A DNA stretch of 34,021 nucleotides from Candidatus Omnitrophota bacterium (GTDB lineage: Bacteria > Hinthialibacterota > Hinthialibacteria > Hinthialibacterales > JAKPRU01), in assembly GCA_029568995.1 (NCBI GenBank), contig JAKPYU010000157.1, forward strand, positions 1 to 34,021. Reading direction: 5' to 3'. Positions within the stretch are counted from its first letter, which is position 1; each line of letters begins with the position of its first letter. The notes below the pieces were generated by a model, which saw nothing but the letters and a program-made list of their open reading frames with translations, was not told the DNA's origin and searched no databases. The translations under genes were made by a program, and so were the position numbers. Shown in pieces: positions 17,296 through 25,112 of the stretch.

Positions 17296-17432
17296 CTCCG
17301 AACACCTCCTGATCAGTCGTCCGATCTCTTGCTGTTCATCATATCTCATGTAAGGCTATCGCATATATGGGAGACAGTCTGCCTTTTTTCCCGGCAGTCA
17401 GCAATCCCAAGAGCAAGAAGTGGACCGAAAAA

Positions 17433-17909
17433 ATGAGTGAACGAACCAAAGGACGGGAACTGGCGCTTCGAATCCTCTATGGACAGGATTTCTCCGCATC
17501 GGACGAGAAGCCATTCGACAGGCAGGTGAACTGGTGGAATCCGGATGATCGTTTCCACGCAGGCAAGGCGGTGCAGCCGTTCGGACTTCGGATCGCAAAA
17601 GATGTGACGGCGAACAGGGAATCCATCGATGCCGCCATTATTTCGATTATCGAGCATTGGGCGATGAATCGCCTCACGCCCGTAGATCGCAACCTGCTGC
17701 GTATCGGTGTGTATGAGATCTTTCATCGACCGGACATCCCTCCCCCTGTGACCATCAATGAATTGATTGAACTGGGGAAGGTCTATGGAGATGAGAATTC
17801 GGGGACATTCATCAATGGTGTGCTGGACGCGCTTTTGAAACAGGAATCCGCGCAGCCGGAAGGATCGGAGCCGGAGACTGTGAATGGGGAGTGTGCTGAG
17901 TTGGGTTGA
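17433..17909 (+). CDS. nusB: Transcription antitermination factor NusB
   Basis: Small all-helical RNA-binding protein that joins NusE (S10) on boxA RNA in antitermination complexes, mainly on rRNA operons. At 158 residues it has the usual family length. Diagnostic segments are the N-terminal RTKGRELALRILYGQDF, the middle HWAMNRLTPVDRNLLRIGVYEI and the C-terminal VTINELIELGKVYGDENSGTFINGVLD. The internal part (about 24-50) is more divergent than usual. Start: ATG at 17433, which opens the conserved domain; an in-frame ATG at 17367 would add 22 residues without family support. It is divergent from the large secreted-protein gene, and no ribosomal or riboflavin genes accompany it. A palindromic repeat follows the stop. 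Confidence 0.93.
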   Translation: MSERTKGRELALRILYGQDFSASDEKPFDRQVNWWNPDDRFHAGKAVQPFGLRIAKDVTANRESIDAAIISIIEHWAMNRLTPVDRNLLRIGVYEIFHRPDIPPPVTINELIELGKVYGDENSGTFINGVLDALLKQESAQPEGSEPETVNGECAELG

Positions 17910-17944
17910 TAAATCCAATGAATATAATCCCCTGTTGAGCGACC

Positions 17945-18026
17945 GGGCGCACAGCCATGTGCCCCTACGACGCATACCGCCCCTACCCCCTGTGATTCGT
18001 AAGGGCACACGGCCGTGTGCCCCTAC
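17945..18026. repeat. Pair of GGGCACAC-GGCC-GTGTGCCC-type repeats
   Basis: Two copies of an intergenic palindrome ending GTGCCCCTAC (17945-17968 and 18001-18026) flank a GC-rich spacer. The second contains a perfect 20-nt palindrome at 18003-18022. They lie between the convergent nusB and UroD-family genes. The second copy supplies the TAG stop (18023-18025) of the UroD-family gene. It may act as a bidirectional transcript end. Confidence 0.8.
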
Positions 18027-19267
18027 ACATATTGTCCCCATTCCTGCGCCTGGAAATAGAATTCCCACAGGTTTTCCAGGGGGCAGCGCGGCGGTAAGTT
18101 ATTCCCCTCTCGCAGCACGAACTTCTTTCCCTCCCGCACACCGCTGTCCAGGATTCGCTTTGCCTCACTTAGCAGCGGTCCGCTTTCCCCCAGGAAGAAT
18201 TCCACGCGAGGCCCGCCGAAAATCTCCACCTCCGGCCCCAACTCGCGGCGGACCGCACCGTGGTCAATCGGATATCCGGTGTCGAAATGGAGAACATTCA
18301 GCTCCTCTTTGATGGTTTTGAATAACCGTGAGGCGTTGCCGCACAGATGAATGAAGTTCTCCTGGCCATTCGTGAACATCTCTGTCAATCGTTTGTGATA
18401 CGGCAGCACATGCTCGCGATACATCTCCACCGACAGGAGTTCCACACAATCATCTGCAAAGGCAAATGTCGGCTGGACAATCTCGCGGCCCAGATACTGC
18501 CGGTAAGCCTTGATCCGGGTCGAGATGGCCTCGGTCAGGAAACTCATCATGCGGTGAAAGTATTCCGGGTCCAGCGCGATATCCAGACAGGCGTTCTCCG
18601 CGCCGCGCACTTCGCAGTAAGTCGTAAAGGGACCGTCGGTGCTGGTTCCGCTCAGCTCGATTTCCTCGCTGACCGGGCGTCCCTCAAATATGGTGTTTCT
18701 TGCAAGTTCCTGTAATCGTTCTCGCGTCCGGATATTCCGTTCCATCCATCCGCCATCCTTGAACGGATCGGGAACACCGCGATCAAACAGGAGATTTTTT
18801 TCGTCATCGGTCAGGAGACGAACGCAATACGGGGACTCGTTATGCCCCGGAAACTCGACCGGACACCCCAGCCAGGCCCCTTCGTAGACGTTCTGAAAAT
18901 CGACGTATACGGTCCATCCGTGGTTTGTGTCTTCCTCCTCCTGTTGAACATCGCACCGTCCCAATAGATATCCCCATTTCGAGCGCGGCAATCCCATTTC
19001 CTGATCCTGGGGGATGTGATGACGCACGTAGTGTTGATGTTTCAGTTGGACCTGAAACATGACGTCGGGATTCAGCACATACTCTCGGAACGTAATCCCT
19101 TGCGTGTTCAGTCTTGGGTCCTGCAAATAGAGGCGCGGATTGATCCCGAATACGATCGGGCAGCGCGACGGATGCCCCTCCCGATACGCCTGCCACATAT
19201 CGCGGACCTCGGCATTGTGACGATCCAAATCCAGAGAGCGAGACCCATAGGAAATCGTTGGGGACAT
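18023..19267 (-). CDS. Uroporphyrinogen decarboxylase-family protein (MtaA/corrinoid methyltransferase-like)
   Basis: TIM-barrel protein (414 residues) of the UroD superfamily. Family landmarks are FAFADDCVELLSVEMYREHVLPYHKRL (about 268-294), FIHLCGNASRL (305-315), LHFDTGYPIDHGAVRRELG and NNLPPRCPLENLWEFY. His307, Cys309 and Cys395 match the zinc-binding His-x-Cys...Cys triad of the methylcobamide:thiol methyltransferases (MtaA/MtbA type), which true haem-pathway decarboxylases lack. A methyl-transfer role is therefore more likely than haem synthesis. The N-terminal half (LYLQDPRLNTQGITFREYV) is typical of the many uncharacterised homologues in environmental bacteria. Start: ATG with AAAGGA 8 nt upstream. 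The ornithine-cyclodeaminase homologue ends 25 nt upstream, so they are probably one transcript. Methyl donor unknown. Confidence 0.85.
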   Translation of the reverse strand: MSPTISYGSRSLDLDRHNAEVRDMWQAYREGHPSRCPIVFGINPRLYLQDPRLNTQGITFREYVLNPDVMFQVQLKHQHYVRHHIPQDQEMGLPRSKWGYLLGRCDVQQEEEDTNHGWTVYVDFQNVYEGAWLGCPVEFPGHNESPYCVRLLTDDEKNLLFDRGVPDPFKDGGWMERNIRTRERLQELARNTIFEGRPVSEEIELSGTSTDGPFTTYCEVRGAENACLDIALDPEYFHRMMSFLTEAISTRIKAYRQYLGREIVQPTFAFADDCVELLSVEMYREHVLPYHKRLTEMFTNGQENFIHLCGNASRLFKTIKEELNVLHFDTGYPIDHGAVRRELGPEVEIFGGPRVEFFLGESGPLLSEAKRILDSGVREGKKFVLREGNNLPPRCPLENLWEFYFQAQEWGQYV

Positions 19268-19292
19268 ATCTTATTCCTTTCCATATGATTGC

Positions 19293-20246
19293 TCAAAATG
19301 GCAATTTGGTACCGACGCCCGCTTCACAAGCACGGTCATAGATCAACTTACCGACCGCGATATCCCATAATCCTAATCCGTGACTCTCGAAAATCGAAAT
19401 CTGTGAAGATCCCTCACGCAACGACTTCCCCGACGACACGACCGTGGAAAGCTCAATCAAGTCGTCCCATTTCTTTTCTCCCGCCTGTACAAGCGGAAAA
19501 AGATCTCCGCATTCCATCTTTGCCTGCTCGATGGAATCGATCACGAGGATATCCGCGCCGCGCAGCGTCTCCGGGTCGATCTCCTGCCGGGAGAGGGAAT
19601 TCGATCCGGCGGCGTTGATATGCGTACCAGGTTGCACCCATTCCCTCTTCAGGACCGGTGTACTTGCCTTTGTGATCGTACAAAGAATGTCCGATTGTCT
19701 CACAAGGCTCTCGGCGGATTCGCACAATTTCAGCGAGATCGGAACTGCTTCCTGATTCTCTTCTGCAAATCGGATTCGATGCTCTGGTGTCGGACTCCAG
19801 ACGAAGGCCTGTTTGATCTGCCGCACGGCACACACGGCGAGAAGCTGAGTGAGCGCATGACGTCCCGTACCGATGATACCGACGGTTTCTGCATCCGGGC
19901 GGGCCAGGTATCTTGTTGCCACTCCGCTGGCGGCTCCGGTGCGGAATCGGCCCAGCCAATCCGCTTCGATAACGGCATCGCAGTCGCCCGTCTTGTCGGA
20001 AAAGAGCAGGAAAAGGAAGCGGTTGCCGTCTTGGCGTGTGGTATAGGCTTTCAGGCCCAAAGATCCAATCCGTTCCCCGGCAGCGCAGAGAACGTGAAGC
20101 ATGGTCGATGTCGTTCGGGGACGTTGTCTTGGGCAGTTACAGGCTTTGCCCTCCGCCAAGTCCCGCATAATCCCACGGACCGCCTCAATCGCATCCTCGA
20201 TTCGAATCAACTGTCGGATTTCTTCGTCGTTGATGTAGATCGCCAT
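19293..20246 (-). CDS. Ornithine cyclodeaminase / mu-crystallin family protein
   Basis: NAD(P)-dependent enzyme of the OCD/mu-crystallin family (317 residues), whose members deaminate and cyclise ornithine or reduce cyclic or keto-imino acids. Visible are a substrate-site lysine (GSLGLKAYTT, Lys66), RTGAASGVATRYLA (102-115), the Rossmann glycine motif GIIGTGRHA (123-131), GTHINAAGSNSLSRQEID and a late acidic residue in DILVIDSIEQA that can match the family's catalytic Asp. The exact reaction is not readable, since the family also contains alanine dehydrogenases, ketimine reductases and amino-acid synthases. A strong hairpin ends only 16 nt before the start codon, leaving no room for a separate promoter between them. 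It is followed closely by the UroD-family gene. Confidence 0.88.
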   Translation of the reverse strand: MAIYINDEEIRQLIRIEDAIEAVRGIMRDLAEGKACNCPRQRPRTTSTMLHVLCAAGERIGSLGLKAYTTRQDGNRFLFLLFSDKTGDCDAVIEADWLGRFRTGAASGVATRYLARPDAETVGIIGTGRHALTQLLAVCAVRQIKQAFVWSPTPEHRIRFAEENQEAVPISLKLCESAESLVRQSDILCTITKASTPVLKREWVQPGTHINAAGSNSLSRQEIDPETLRGADILVIDSIEQAKMECGDLFPLVQAGEKKWDDLIELSTVVSSGKSLREGSSQISIFESHGLGLWDIAVGKLIYDRACEAGVGTKLPF

Positions 20247-20262
20247 ATTTTTGTTCTTTAGA

Positions 20263-20293
20263 AAACAGGGGCGGGAGGATTCCGCCCCTGTTT
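20263..20293 (-). terminator. Strong hairpin/terminator after floA
   Basis: A perfect 12-bp stem (AAACAGGGGCGG / CCGCCCCTGTTT) with a 7-nt loop. On the minus strand it is followed by TCTAAAG after the TTT of the stem. It lies 30 nt past the floA stop and immediately before the ornithine-cyclodeaminase homologue. It probably ends or attenuates the nfeD-floA transcript. Confidence 0.8.
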
Positions 20294-20323
20294 CGCGTTT
20301 TCGTCATGGGATATGCAAGGAGA

Positions 20324-21355
20324 TTACGGACTCAGGGTCCCACCGTCAGGTTTGTTCTTTCCTCCCTCGGCTCCCTTCGCGATGGAGGATCGCATATCGG
20401 TATCCGCCGCGAGGTTCTTGTAGCGATAATAGTCCATGATTCCCAGGTTGCCACCCCGGAATGCTTCCGCAATGGCCAACGGGACCTGTGCCTCTGCCCG
20501 AACAACCTCCGCCCGCATTTCCTCAACCCGCGCGCGCATTTCCTGTTCCCGTGCGACGGCTTCCGCGCGACGTTTCTCGGCCAGAGCCTGCGCGATTTGC
20601 TTGTCCGCATTGGCCTGATCGATCTGTAGCTTCGCTCCGATGTTGTCGCCGACATCCACATCGGCGATATCAATGGAGAGAATCTCGAATCCGGTTCCCG
20701 CATCCAGGCCTTTCTCAAGGACGGTGCGTGAGATCGTATCAGGGTTCTCCAGAACCTTCTTGTGAGATGTTGCGGAGCCGATGGTTGTGACGATCCCTTC
20801 CCCGACTCGTGCAATGATTGTCTCTTCCGTGGCTCCACCGACAAGGCGTTCCAGGTTTGCCCGCACGGTCACCCGGGCTTTTGCCCGCAGCTGGATTCCA
20901 TCCATTGCCACAGCGGCGACAAATTCATTTCCCTTGTGTGGGTCCGGTGCGTCGATCACTTTTGGCTTGACCGACATCTGCACCGCCTCCAGCACATCGC
21001 GACCCGCCAGGTCAATCGCCGCCGCGCGCTCGAAAGTCAAAGTGATATTCGCCTTATCCGCGGAAATGAGCGCGTTAACCACCTGGAACACGTTCCCGCC
21101 TGCCAGATAGTGCGCCTCCAACTGATCGGAAGTCAGCTTCAGTCCGGCTTTTACCGCGCTGATGAGCGGATTCACGATCACGCTCGGCGGAACACGGCGG
21201 AGACGCATCCCGACAAGAGAAAACAGCGAAACCGACACACGAGACATGATCGCCGCGACCCAAAGCCGGATCGGGATGAAATAGAAGAAGAAGAACAAAA
21301 CCAGAACCACGACAAAGAACAGAAGGATTACAGCTACCTCAGGGAATGGACCCAT
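20324..21355 (-). CDS. floA: Flotillin-like protein FloA
   Basis: Membrane-scaffold protein of the bacterial flotillin/SPFH class (FloA, UPF0365), 343 residues. It organises functional membrane microdomains. An N-terminal hydrophobic hairpin (about 8-50, very Phe/Val-rich) is followed by the SPFH-like domain ([20 protein letters not shown]-type variant [27 protein letters not shown]) and a C-terminal coiled coil with EA repeats ([34 protein letters not shown], split by the family's [14 protein letters not shown]). Length and motifs match the family throughout. Start: ATG with AGGTGA 7 nt upstream. It is the last gene of a nfeD(long)-nfeD(short)-floA operon with gaps of 43 and 45 bp, the order seen in Bacillus-type genomes, and is followed by a strong terminator. 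Confidence 0.97.
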   Translation of the reverse strand: MGPFPEVAVILLFFVVVLVLFFFFYFIPIRLWVAAIMSRVSVSLFSLVGMRLRRVPPSVIVNPLISAVKAGLKLTSDQLEAHYLAGGNVFQVVNALISADKANITLTFERAAAIDLAGRDVLEAVQMSVKPKVIDAPDPHKGNEFVAAVAMDGIQLRAKARVTVRANLERLVGGATEETIIARVGEGIVTTIGSATSHKKVLENPDTISRTVLEKGLDAGTGFEILSIDIADVDVGDNIGAKLQIDQANADKQIAQALAEKRRAEAVAREQEMRARVEEMRAEVVRAEAQVPLAIAEAFRGGNLGIMDYYRYKNLAADTDMRSSIAKGAEGGKNKPDGGTLSP

Positions 21356-21400
21356 TGCACGTCACCTCGTCATTCAGGAATTTGAATTGTCCCAGTACGC

Positions 21401-21880
21401 TCACACCCGTCGAACCATGATTCGGTTCGAGGCCACTTCAACCACCTGTATCCGTGTCCCAGTCTCAATATAATCGCCATCGGTCATCACATCCATCCGC
21501 GTTCCATTAATGGTCGCAACCCCCGATGGTCGCAAGTCGCTTACCGCAACGCCCTCCTGGTTCAACAGGGAATCTGCGTCATCGCCCTGAGCCGTATAGC
21601 CCGTGGCTTTCGATTGCCCCTCTTTCAGAATCAGCACTTTGCCCAACGGAGAATGCGGCATCAATTTGAAACCTGCCACAATCACCACAACACTGACCAC
21701 AAGCGCCAGGATCAGGACAATCCACCCGACCTCCGGTCCCTGGGTTCTGAAACAAAGAACGATTCCAATGGCCATCAGAAACGCGCCGGTTACTCCCAGT
21801 ATCCCGCCCGGAACAAAGAACTCGAAAAAGACGAACAGGAACCCGACAACCAGCAATGCGACGATCAATGCGAATGACAT
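21401..21880 (-). CDS. Short NfeD-family membrane protein
   Basis: Protein of 159 residues: three to four N-terminal membrane segments (about 1-75; FALIVALLVVGFLFVFFEFFVPGG, GPEVGWIVLILALVVSVVVIV), then a soluble OB-fold domain (about 100-159) with the NfeD signature GVAVSDLRPSGVATINGTRMDVMTDGDYIETGTRIQVVEV. Short NfeD proteins partner with flotillins, and their OB domain is thought to bind other membrane proteins. There is no protease domain; that part is in the next upstream gene. Start: ATG with GAGGGA 6 nt upstream. It sits between the long NfeD gene and floA in one operon. Confidence 0.95.
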   Translation of the reverse strand: MSFALIVALLVVGFLFVFFEFFVPGGILGVTGAFLMAIGIVLCFRTQGPEVGWIVLILALVVSVVVIVAGFKLMPHSPLGKVLILKEGQSKATGYTAQGDDADSLLNQEGVAVSDLRPSGVATINGTRMDVMTDGDYIETGTRIQVVEVASNRIMVRRV

Positions 21881-21923
21881 TGTGCATCCCTCGTTCTGTC
21901 GAGAATTCGAATGTTCACCCGTA

Positions 21924-23324
21924 TCATACAGGTTTGACCACGATCCGTCGCCCTTCCACCCTCACTACCGCAACCGGATCGTCTCGATTCACAAAACCAC
22001 CTTCGCTGACTACATCCACGCGCCGGCCGTTCACAACCGCGATCCCGGCAGGCCGCAGAGCCGTATAGGCTACGCCACGCATACCGATCCAATCCTGCAT
22101 ATCTTCCGCGTCCTGGTGGGAATGGTATCCCTCGTCACGAAGCTCCGATCCTTCCAGCACCAGACGCCTGCCCAACCGGGTCTGGGCAACAGCGGGGAAC
22201 AGGAACGGTGTCAGCATAAACCCGACCGTTGCCAGTCCCACCGCAACCAGGGTCACGCTCATGGCATGAATCACATCCCCCGAGTCCACGGAATGGTAAA
22301 AATAACTGGGACTTGTAACTGGCGACCGTCCGACCAGCGTGATGACAAAGGAGAGTAGGATGGCGACGATCCCGGAAACCCCCAGAATACCGAATCCAGG
22401 CGTTACGAAGATCTCCAGTCCCAATAGCGTAATCCCAACAACGAACAGCAAAGGTCCTTCCCAACCGGAAAGATTGGCAATGCTGTGGCCCCAGAAGAAG
22501 AGCGCCAGGCACAGGATACCGAGGATCCCGGGCAATCCGATCCCAGGGGTGCGTGTCTCCAGGTAAATGCACAGCAATCCGATGCTCATCAACAGCCCGG
22601 AAACGGCCATGCTGGTGACAAAGCGGGCGATTCTCTCCGACCAGGCCTCACGCAATCGGATCACTGTGGCATCCGCCAGCCCCATCTGCGACAGCGCCTC
22701 ATCCAGGCTGCCCACCTCCGCTTTCGCAATTCCCCACCGAACCGCCTGCGAAGCGGTCAATGTCAGCAGGGAGCCTTTCTCCGAAACCACGATCTTCTCG
22801 CCGTTCTCGTCTGTTTTCTCCACCACGACATCCGGGTTTACCATCGCACGCACGATTTCTTCATCATGCCCGCGAATTTCGGCGATACTGCGGAACTTGG
22901 CTTCGACAAACGAAAGCGCCTTCTTGTCCATCATCTCGCTTTCGGCAGCGCCAGGCCCCATGACAACGGGAGCGGCAGTTCCGATGGTGCTGCCGCGCGT
23001 CATAAAGATCTTTTCCGCCGCGAGAGCGATCATCGCCCCGGCAGACGTTGCGTCTCCGCTCACAAACACCGTTACGGGAGTGCTGGAATCCAGGATCAGA
23101 TCGCAAATCTCCCAGGCGGAATCCACCCGCCCGCCGGGAGTATCCATATCGATCACAATCCGGACGGCTTGTACATCTTTCGCCTCTTTGAATCCCCGCT
23201 CGAACACATGGAACAGCCCCTTCTCCACCTCGCCGGTGAGTGGGATGACATAGACGACATCGGCCTCACCCATGGCGGTTGAAGCAACAAGGAATAGGAG
23301 AGGAATGGCGAGCAATGACCGCAT
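21924..23324 (-). CDS. Long NfeD: membrane-bound ClpP/SppA-type serine protease with OB domain
   Basis: Membrane serine protease (466 residues) of the NfeD1a/1510-N type, which cleaves hydrophobic membrane peptides near stomatin/flotillin partners. Order: signal peptide (1-20), protease domain (about 23-230) with VIDMDTPGGRVDSAWEI, the nucleophile Ser in GDATSAGAMIALAAEKI (Ser94) and a dyad lysine 41 residues later (about Lys135) as in the archaeal 1510 protease, then several membrane helices (about 238-400) and a C-terminal OB domain (GMRGVAYTALRPAGIAVVNGRRVDVVSEGGFV). Start: ATG at 23324, with GGTGG upstream; the preceding TTG would add one residue. First gene of the operon with short nfeD and floA, and a sigma70-like promoter lies 30-58 bp upstream. 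Confidence 0.95.
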   Translation of the reverse strand: MRSLLAIPLLFLVASTAMGEADVVYVIPLTGEVEKGLFHVFERGFKEAKDVQAVRIVIDMDTPGGRVDSAWEICDLILDSSTPVTVFVSGDATSAGAMIALAAEKIFMTRGSTIGTAAPVVMGPGAAESEMMDKKALSFVEAKFRSIAEIRGHDEEIVRAMVNPDVVVEKTDENGEKIVVSEKGSLLTLTASQAVRWGIAKAEVGSLDEALSQMGLADATVIRLREAWSERIARFVTSMAVSGLLMSIGLLCIYLETRTPGIGLPGILGILCLALFFWGHSIANLSGWEGPLLFVVGITLLGLEIFVTPGFGILGVSGIVAILLSFVITLVGRSPVTSPSYFYHSVDSGDVIHAMSVTLVAVGLATVGFMLTPFLFPAVAQTRLGRRLVLEGSELRDEGYHSHQDAEDMQDWIGMRGVAYTALRPAGIAVVNGRRVDVVSEGGFVNRDDPVAVVRVEGRRIVVKPV

Positions 23325-23353
23325 CAACGTCCACCGTACCGAGTATTTGTATG

Positions 23354-23382
23354 ATGCTACGTCCGGGAAGGGAAATCGTCAA
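23354..23382 (-). promoter_or_regulatory. Predicted sigma70 promoter for the nfeD-floA operon
   Basis: On the minus strand TTGACG (23382-23377) and TAGCAT (23359-23354) are separated by exactly 17 bp. The -10 box ends 30 bp before the long nfeD start codon. No other candidate of similar quality is seen in this gap. Confidence 0.6.
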
Positions 23383-23409
23383 GAAGATCGAGGCGGAGGC
23401 GTCCACACA

Positions 23410-23476
23410 GGGCAACCACGGGGGGGATTGCCCCTACGGACCTTTCTACCGCAGGGGCAGGCCTCTGTGCCTGCCC
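23410..23476. repeat. Intergenic repeat with two hairpins
   Basis: The gap between guaB and the nfeD-floA promoter holds GGGCAACCACGGGGGGGATTGCCCCTAC-type sequence as two pieces: GGGCAA/TTGCCC arms at 23410-23415 and 23428-23433, and a perfect 8-bp stem GGGCAGGC/GCCTGCCC (23455-23462 with 23469-23476). Both end in or border CCCCTAC/GGGGCAGG words shared with the repeat near 18000. No gene is seen in it. It may help end the guaB transcript. Confidence 0.7.
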
Positions 23477-23500
23477 AGTCAATTCCATCGGAACGGGGGA

Positions 23501-24979
23501 CTAAAATCCCCCCCGCCGGTAATTCGGCGCTTCGCGGGTGATGGCGACATCGTGAGGATGGCTTTCCTGCAATGAGTTCGCCGTGACCTGCAGGAATTGC
23601 GTTTTTGTGCGCAGATCCTCAATGCAAGTCACACCGCAGTACCCCATGCCGGACCGAAGACCGCCCATCAGCTGGTATACATGGGCAGACAGACTCCCTT
23701 TGTAGGGAACCCGACCTTCGATTCCCTCCGGAACCAGTTTTCCCTGGTCGCTGACGGTTCCCTGGCCGTATCGATCACCGCTGCCCTCTTTCATCGCGGC
23801 GAGAGAACCCATCCCACGATACACCTTGAATGTACGCCCTTCGTACACCACGGTCTCGCCGGGAGCCTCCTCGGTTCCGGCAAAGAGGTTGCCGATCATC
23901 ACGGCGGTCGCTCCGGCGGCGATGGCTTTCGTAATATCTCCGGAGAACCGGATTCCGCCGTCTCCGATGATTGGGACTCCGGAGACCTCGGCAGCCTTAA
24001 CGCACTCCACAATCGCTGTCACTTGCGGGACACCGGCTCCGGTGACCACGCGCGTGGTGCAGATCGAACCCGGTCCGACACCCACACGAACCACATCCGC
24101 TCCCCGGTCGATCAGGTACCTCGTGCCTTCTCCCGTGGCGACATTTCCACCGATCACCACAATTTGCGGATATTCCGATTTAATGAATTCGACCATATCG
24201 CCGACCCGCTTGCTGAATCCGTGGGCCGTATCCACGACAATCGCATCCACACCGGCGCTTGCCAGCAACGGAAGTCTCTCTTCTCGATCCAGGGGGGCCA
24301 CCCCCACTGCTGCACCCACCAGAAGTCTTCCAATAGAATCCTTCGCGGCATTTGGAAATCGCCGCTTCTTTTCGATATCCTTGATTGTGATCAAGCCGAC
24401 GAGATTATTTTCACTGTCCACCACGGGGAGTTTTTCGATCCGGTGGCCGTGGAGGAACGAGACGGCGTTCTCCAATGTCGTGCCCACCGGCGCGGTGACG
24501 AGTTTCTCACGCGGCGTCATGAGTTCCGTCACCCGCTTGCTGGTATCGGTCTCGAATCGCAGATCCCGGTTTGTGAGAATCCCCACGAGTTTTGTGCCCT
24601 TGGTGATGGGCACACCGGAGATGTGATAGCGGGCCATGATTTCCAGGGCTTCCGAGATCATGGCGGTCGGCGGAAGCGTGATCGGACTTACGATCATGCC
24701 GCTTTCCGAACGCTTCACCCGATCGACTTCTTTTGCCTGTTCTTCCGGGGGCAGGTTCCGGTGCAGGATACCGAGTCCGCCTTCCTGGGCCAGCGCGATG
24801 GCAAGCCTGGAGTCGGTCACTGTGTCCATCGGGGCGGAGAGAAGAGGAACCGCCAGCCGAATCTTATCCGTCAGAGAAACGCTGGTGTCGATTTCACTCG
24901 GCAGGAGTTCCGCATAGTTCGGTAACAGAAGAATATCGTCGAATGTGAGGCCTTCCCCCCGAATCCGTTCGTTGGTCAT
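23501..24979 (-). CDS. guaB: Inosine-5'-monophosphate dehydrogenase
   Basis: Oxidises IMP to XMP with NAD+, the committed step of guanine nucleotide synthesis; cytosolic tetramer. The 492-residue length is typical. Domains: TIM barrel ([19 protein letters not shown], residues 11-29), two CBS modules inserted at about 97-210 ([41 protein letters not shown]), and the active-site loop [15 protein letters not shown] with catalytic Cys307. The NAD site region [12 protein letters not shown], the phosphate loops ([19 protein letters not shown]) and the mobile flap GDRYGQG are also present. Start: ATG at 24979 with AGGGAG 8 nt upstream. It is monocistronic in appearance, with a predicted promoter directly upstream and repeat DNA after it; guaA is not adjacent. 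Confidence 0.99.
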   Translation of the reverse strand: MTNERIRGEGLTFDDILLLPNYAELLPSEIDTSVSLTDKIRLAVPLLSAPMDTVTDSRLAIALAQEGGLGILHRNLPPEEQAKEVDRVKRSESGMIVSPITLPPTAMISEALEIMARYHISGVPITKGTKLVGILTNRDLRFETDTSKRVTELMTPREKLVTAPVGTTLENAVSFLHGHRIEKLPVVDSENNLVGLITIKDIEKKRRFPNAAKDSIGRLLVGAAVGVAPLDREERLPLLASAGVDAIVVDTAHGFSKRVGDMVEFIKSEYPQIVVIGGNVATGEGTRYLIDRGADVVRVGVGPGSICTTRVVTGAGVPQVTAIVECVKAAEVSGVPIIGDGGIRFSGDITKAIAAGATAVMIGNLFAGTEEAPGETVVYEGRTFKVYRGMGSLAAMKEGSGDRYGQGTVSDQGKLVPEGIEGRVPYKGSLSAHVYQLMGGLRSGMGYCGVTCIEDLRTKTQFLQVTANSLQESHPHDVAITREAPNYRRGGF

Positions 24980-25016
24980 CGCTTGTCACTCCCTGTGAAG
25001 ATGGGTTCTTCTCTTC

Positions 25017-25044
25017 ATCATACGAGAAAAACAGGGTCTGAAAA
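25017..25044 (-). promoter_or_regulatory. Predicted sigma70 promoter for guaB
   Basis: On the minus strand TTTTCA (25044-25039), a 16-bp spacer, then TATGAT (25022-25017), about 37 bp before the guaB start codon. The -35 box lies in the T-rich tract that also trails the upstream terminator, so the two signals overlap. Confidence 0.5.
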
Positions 25045-25077
25045 AGTACACGGGCGGGTCTTTGTGAGACCCGCCCG
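25045..25077 (-). terminator. Terminator after the propeller-repeat gene
   Basis: A perfect 11-bp stem (CGGGCGGGTCT / AGACCCGCCCG, 25051-25061 with 25067-25077) and a 5-nt loop. On the minus strand TGTAC and then five U residues follow. It lies 36 nt past the stop of the upstream secreted-repeat gene. Confidence 0.75.
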
Positions 25078-25112
25078 ATTTCTGGCGTTATGATTTGGCG
25101 ACCTCAGTAAGG

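Noticed and set aside
17346..18068. 240-codon minus-strand frame over nusB
   Set aside because: NusB on the plus strand is clear. The frame's N-terminus is the false translation of the intergenic repeat (VGAHGRVPLR).
18023..19267. True haem-pathway uroporphyrinogen decarboxylase (hemE)
   Set aside because: It carries the His-x-Cys...Cys metal triad of methyltransferases and has no haem-gene neighbours.
22485..23282. Long plus-strand frames opposite the long nfeD gene
   Set aside because: They overlap a gene with intact protease and OB-domain motifs; the translations are compositionally odd.
23597..24925. 442-codon open frame antisense to guaB
   Set aside because: It lies entirely opposite a certain gene with full IMP dehydrogenase motifs; the translation is low-complexity His/Arg-rich and matches no family I know.
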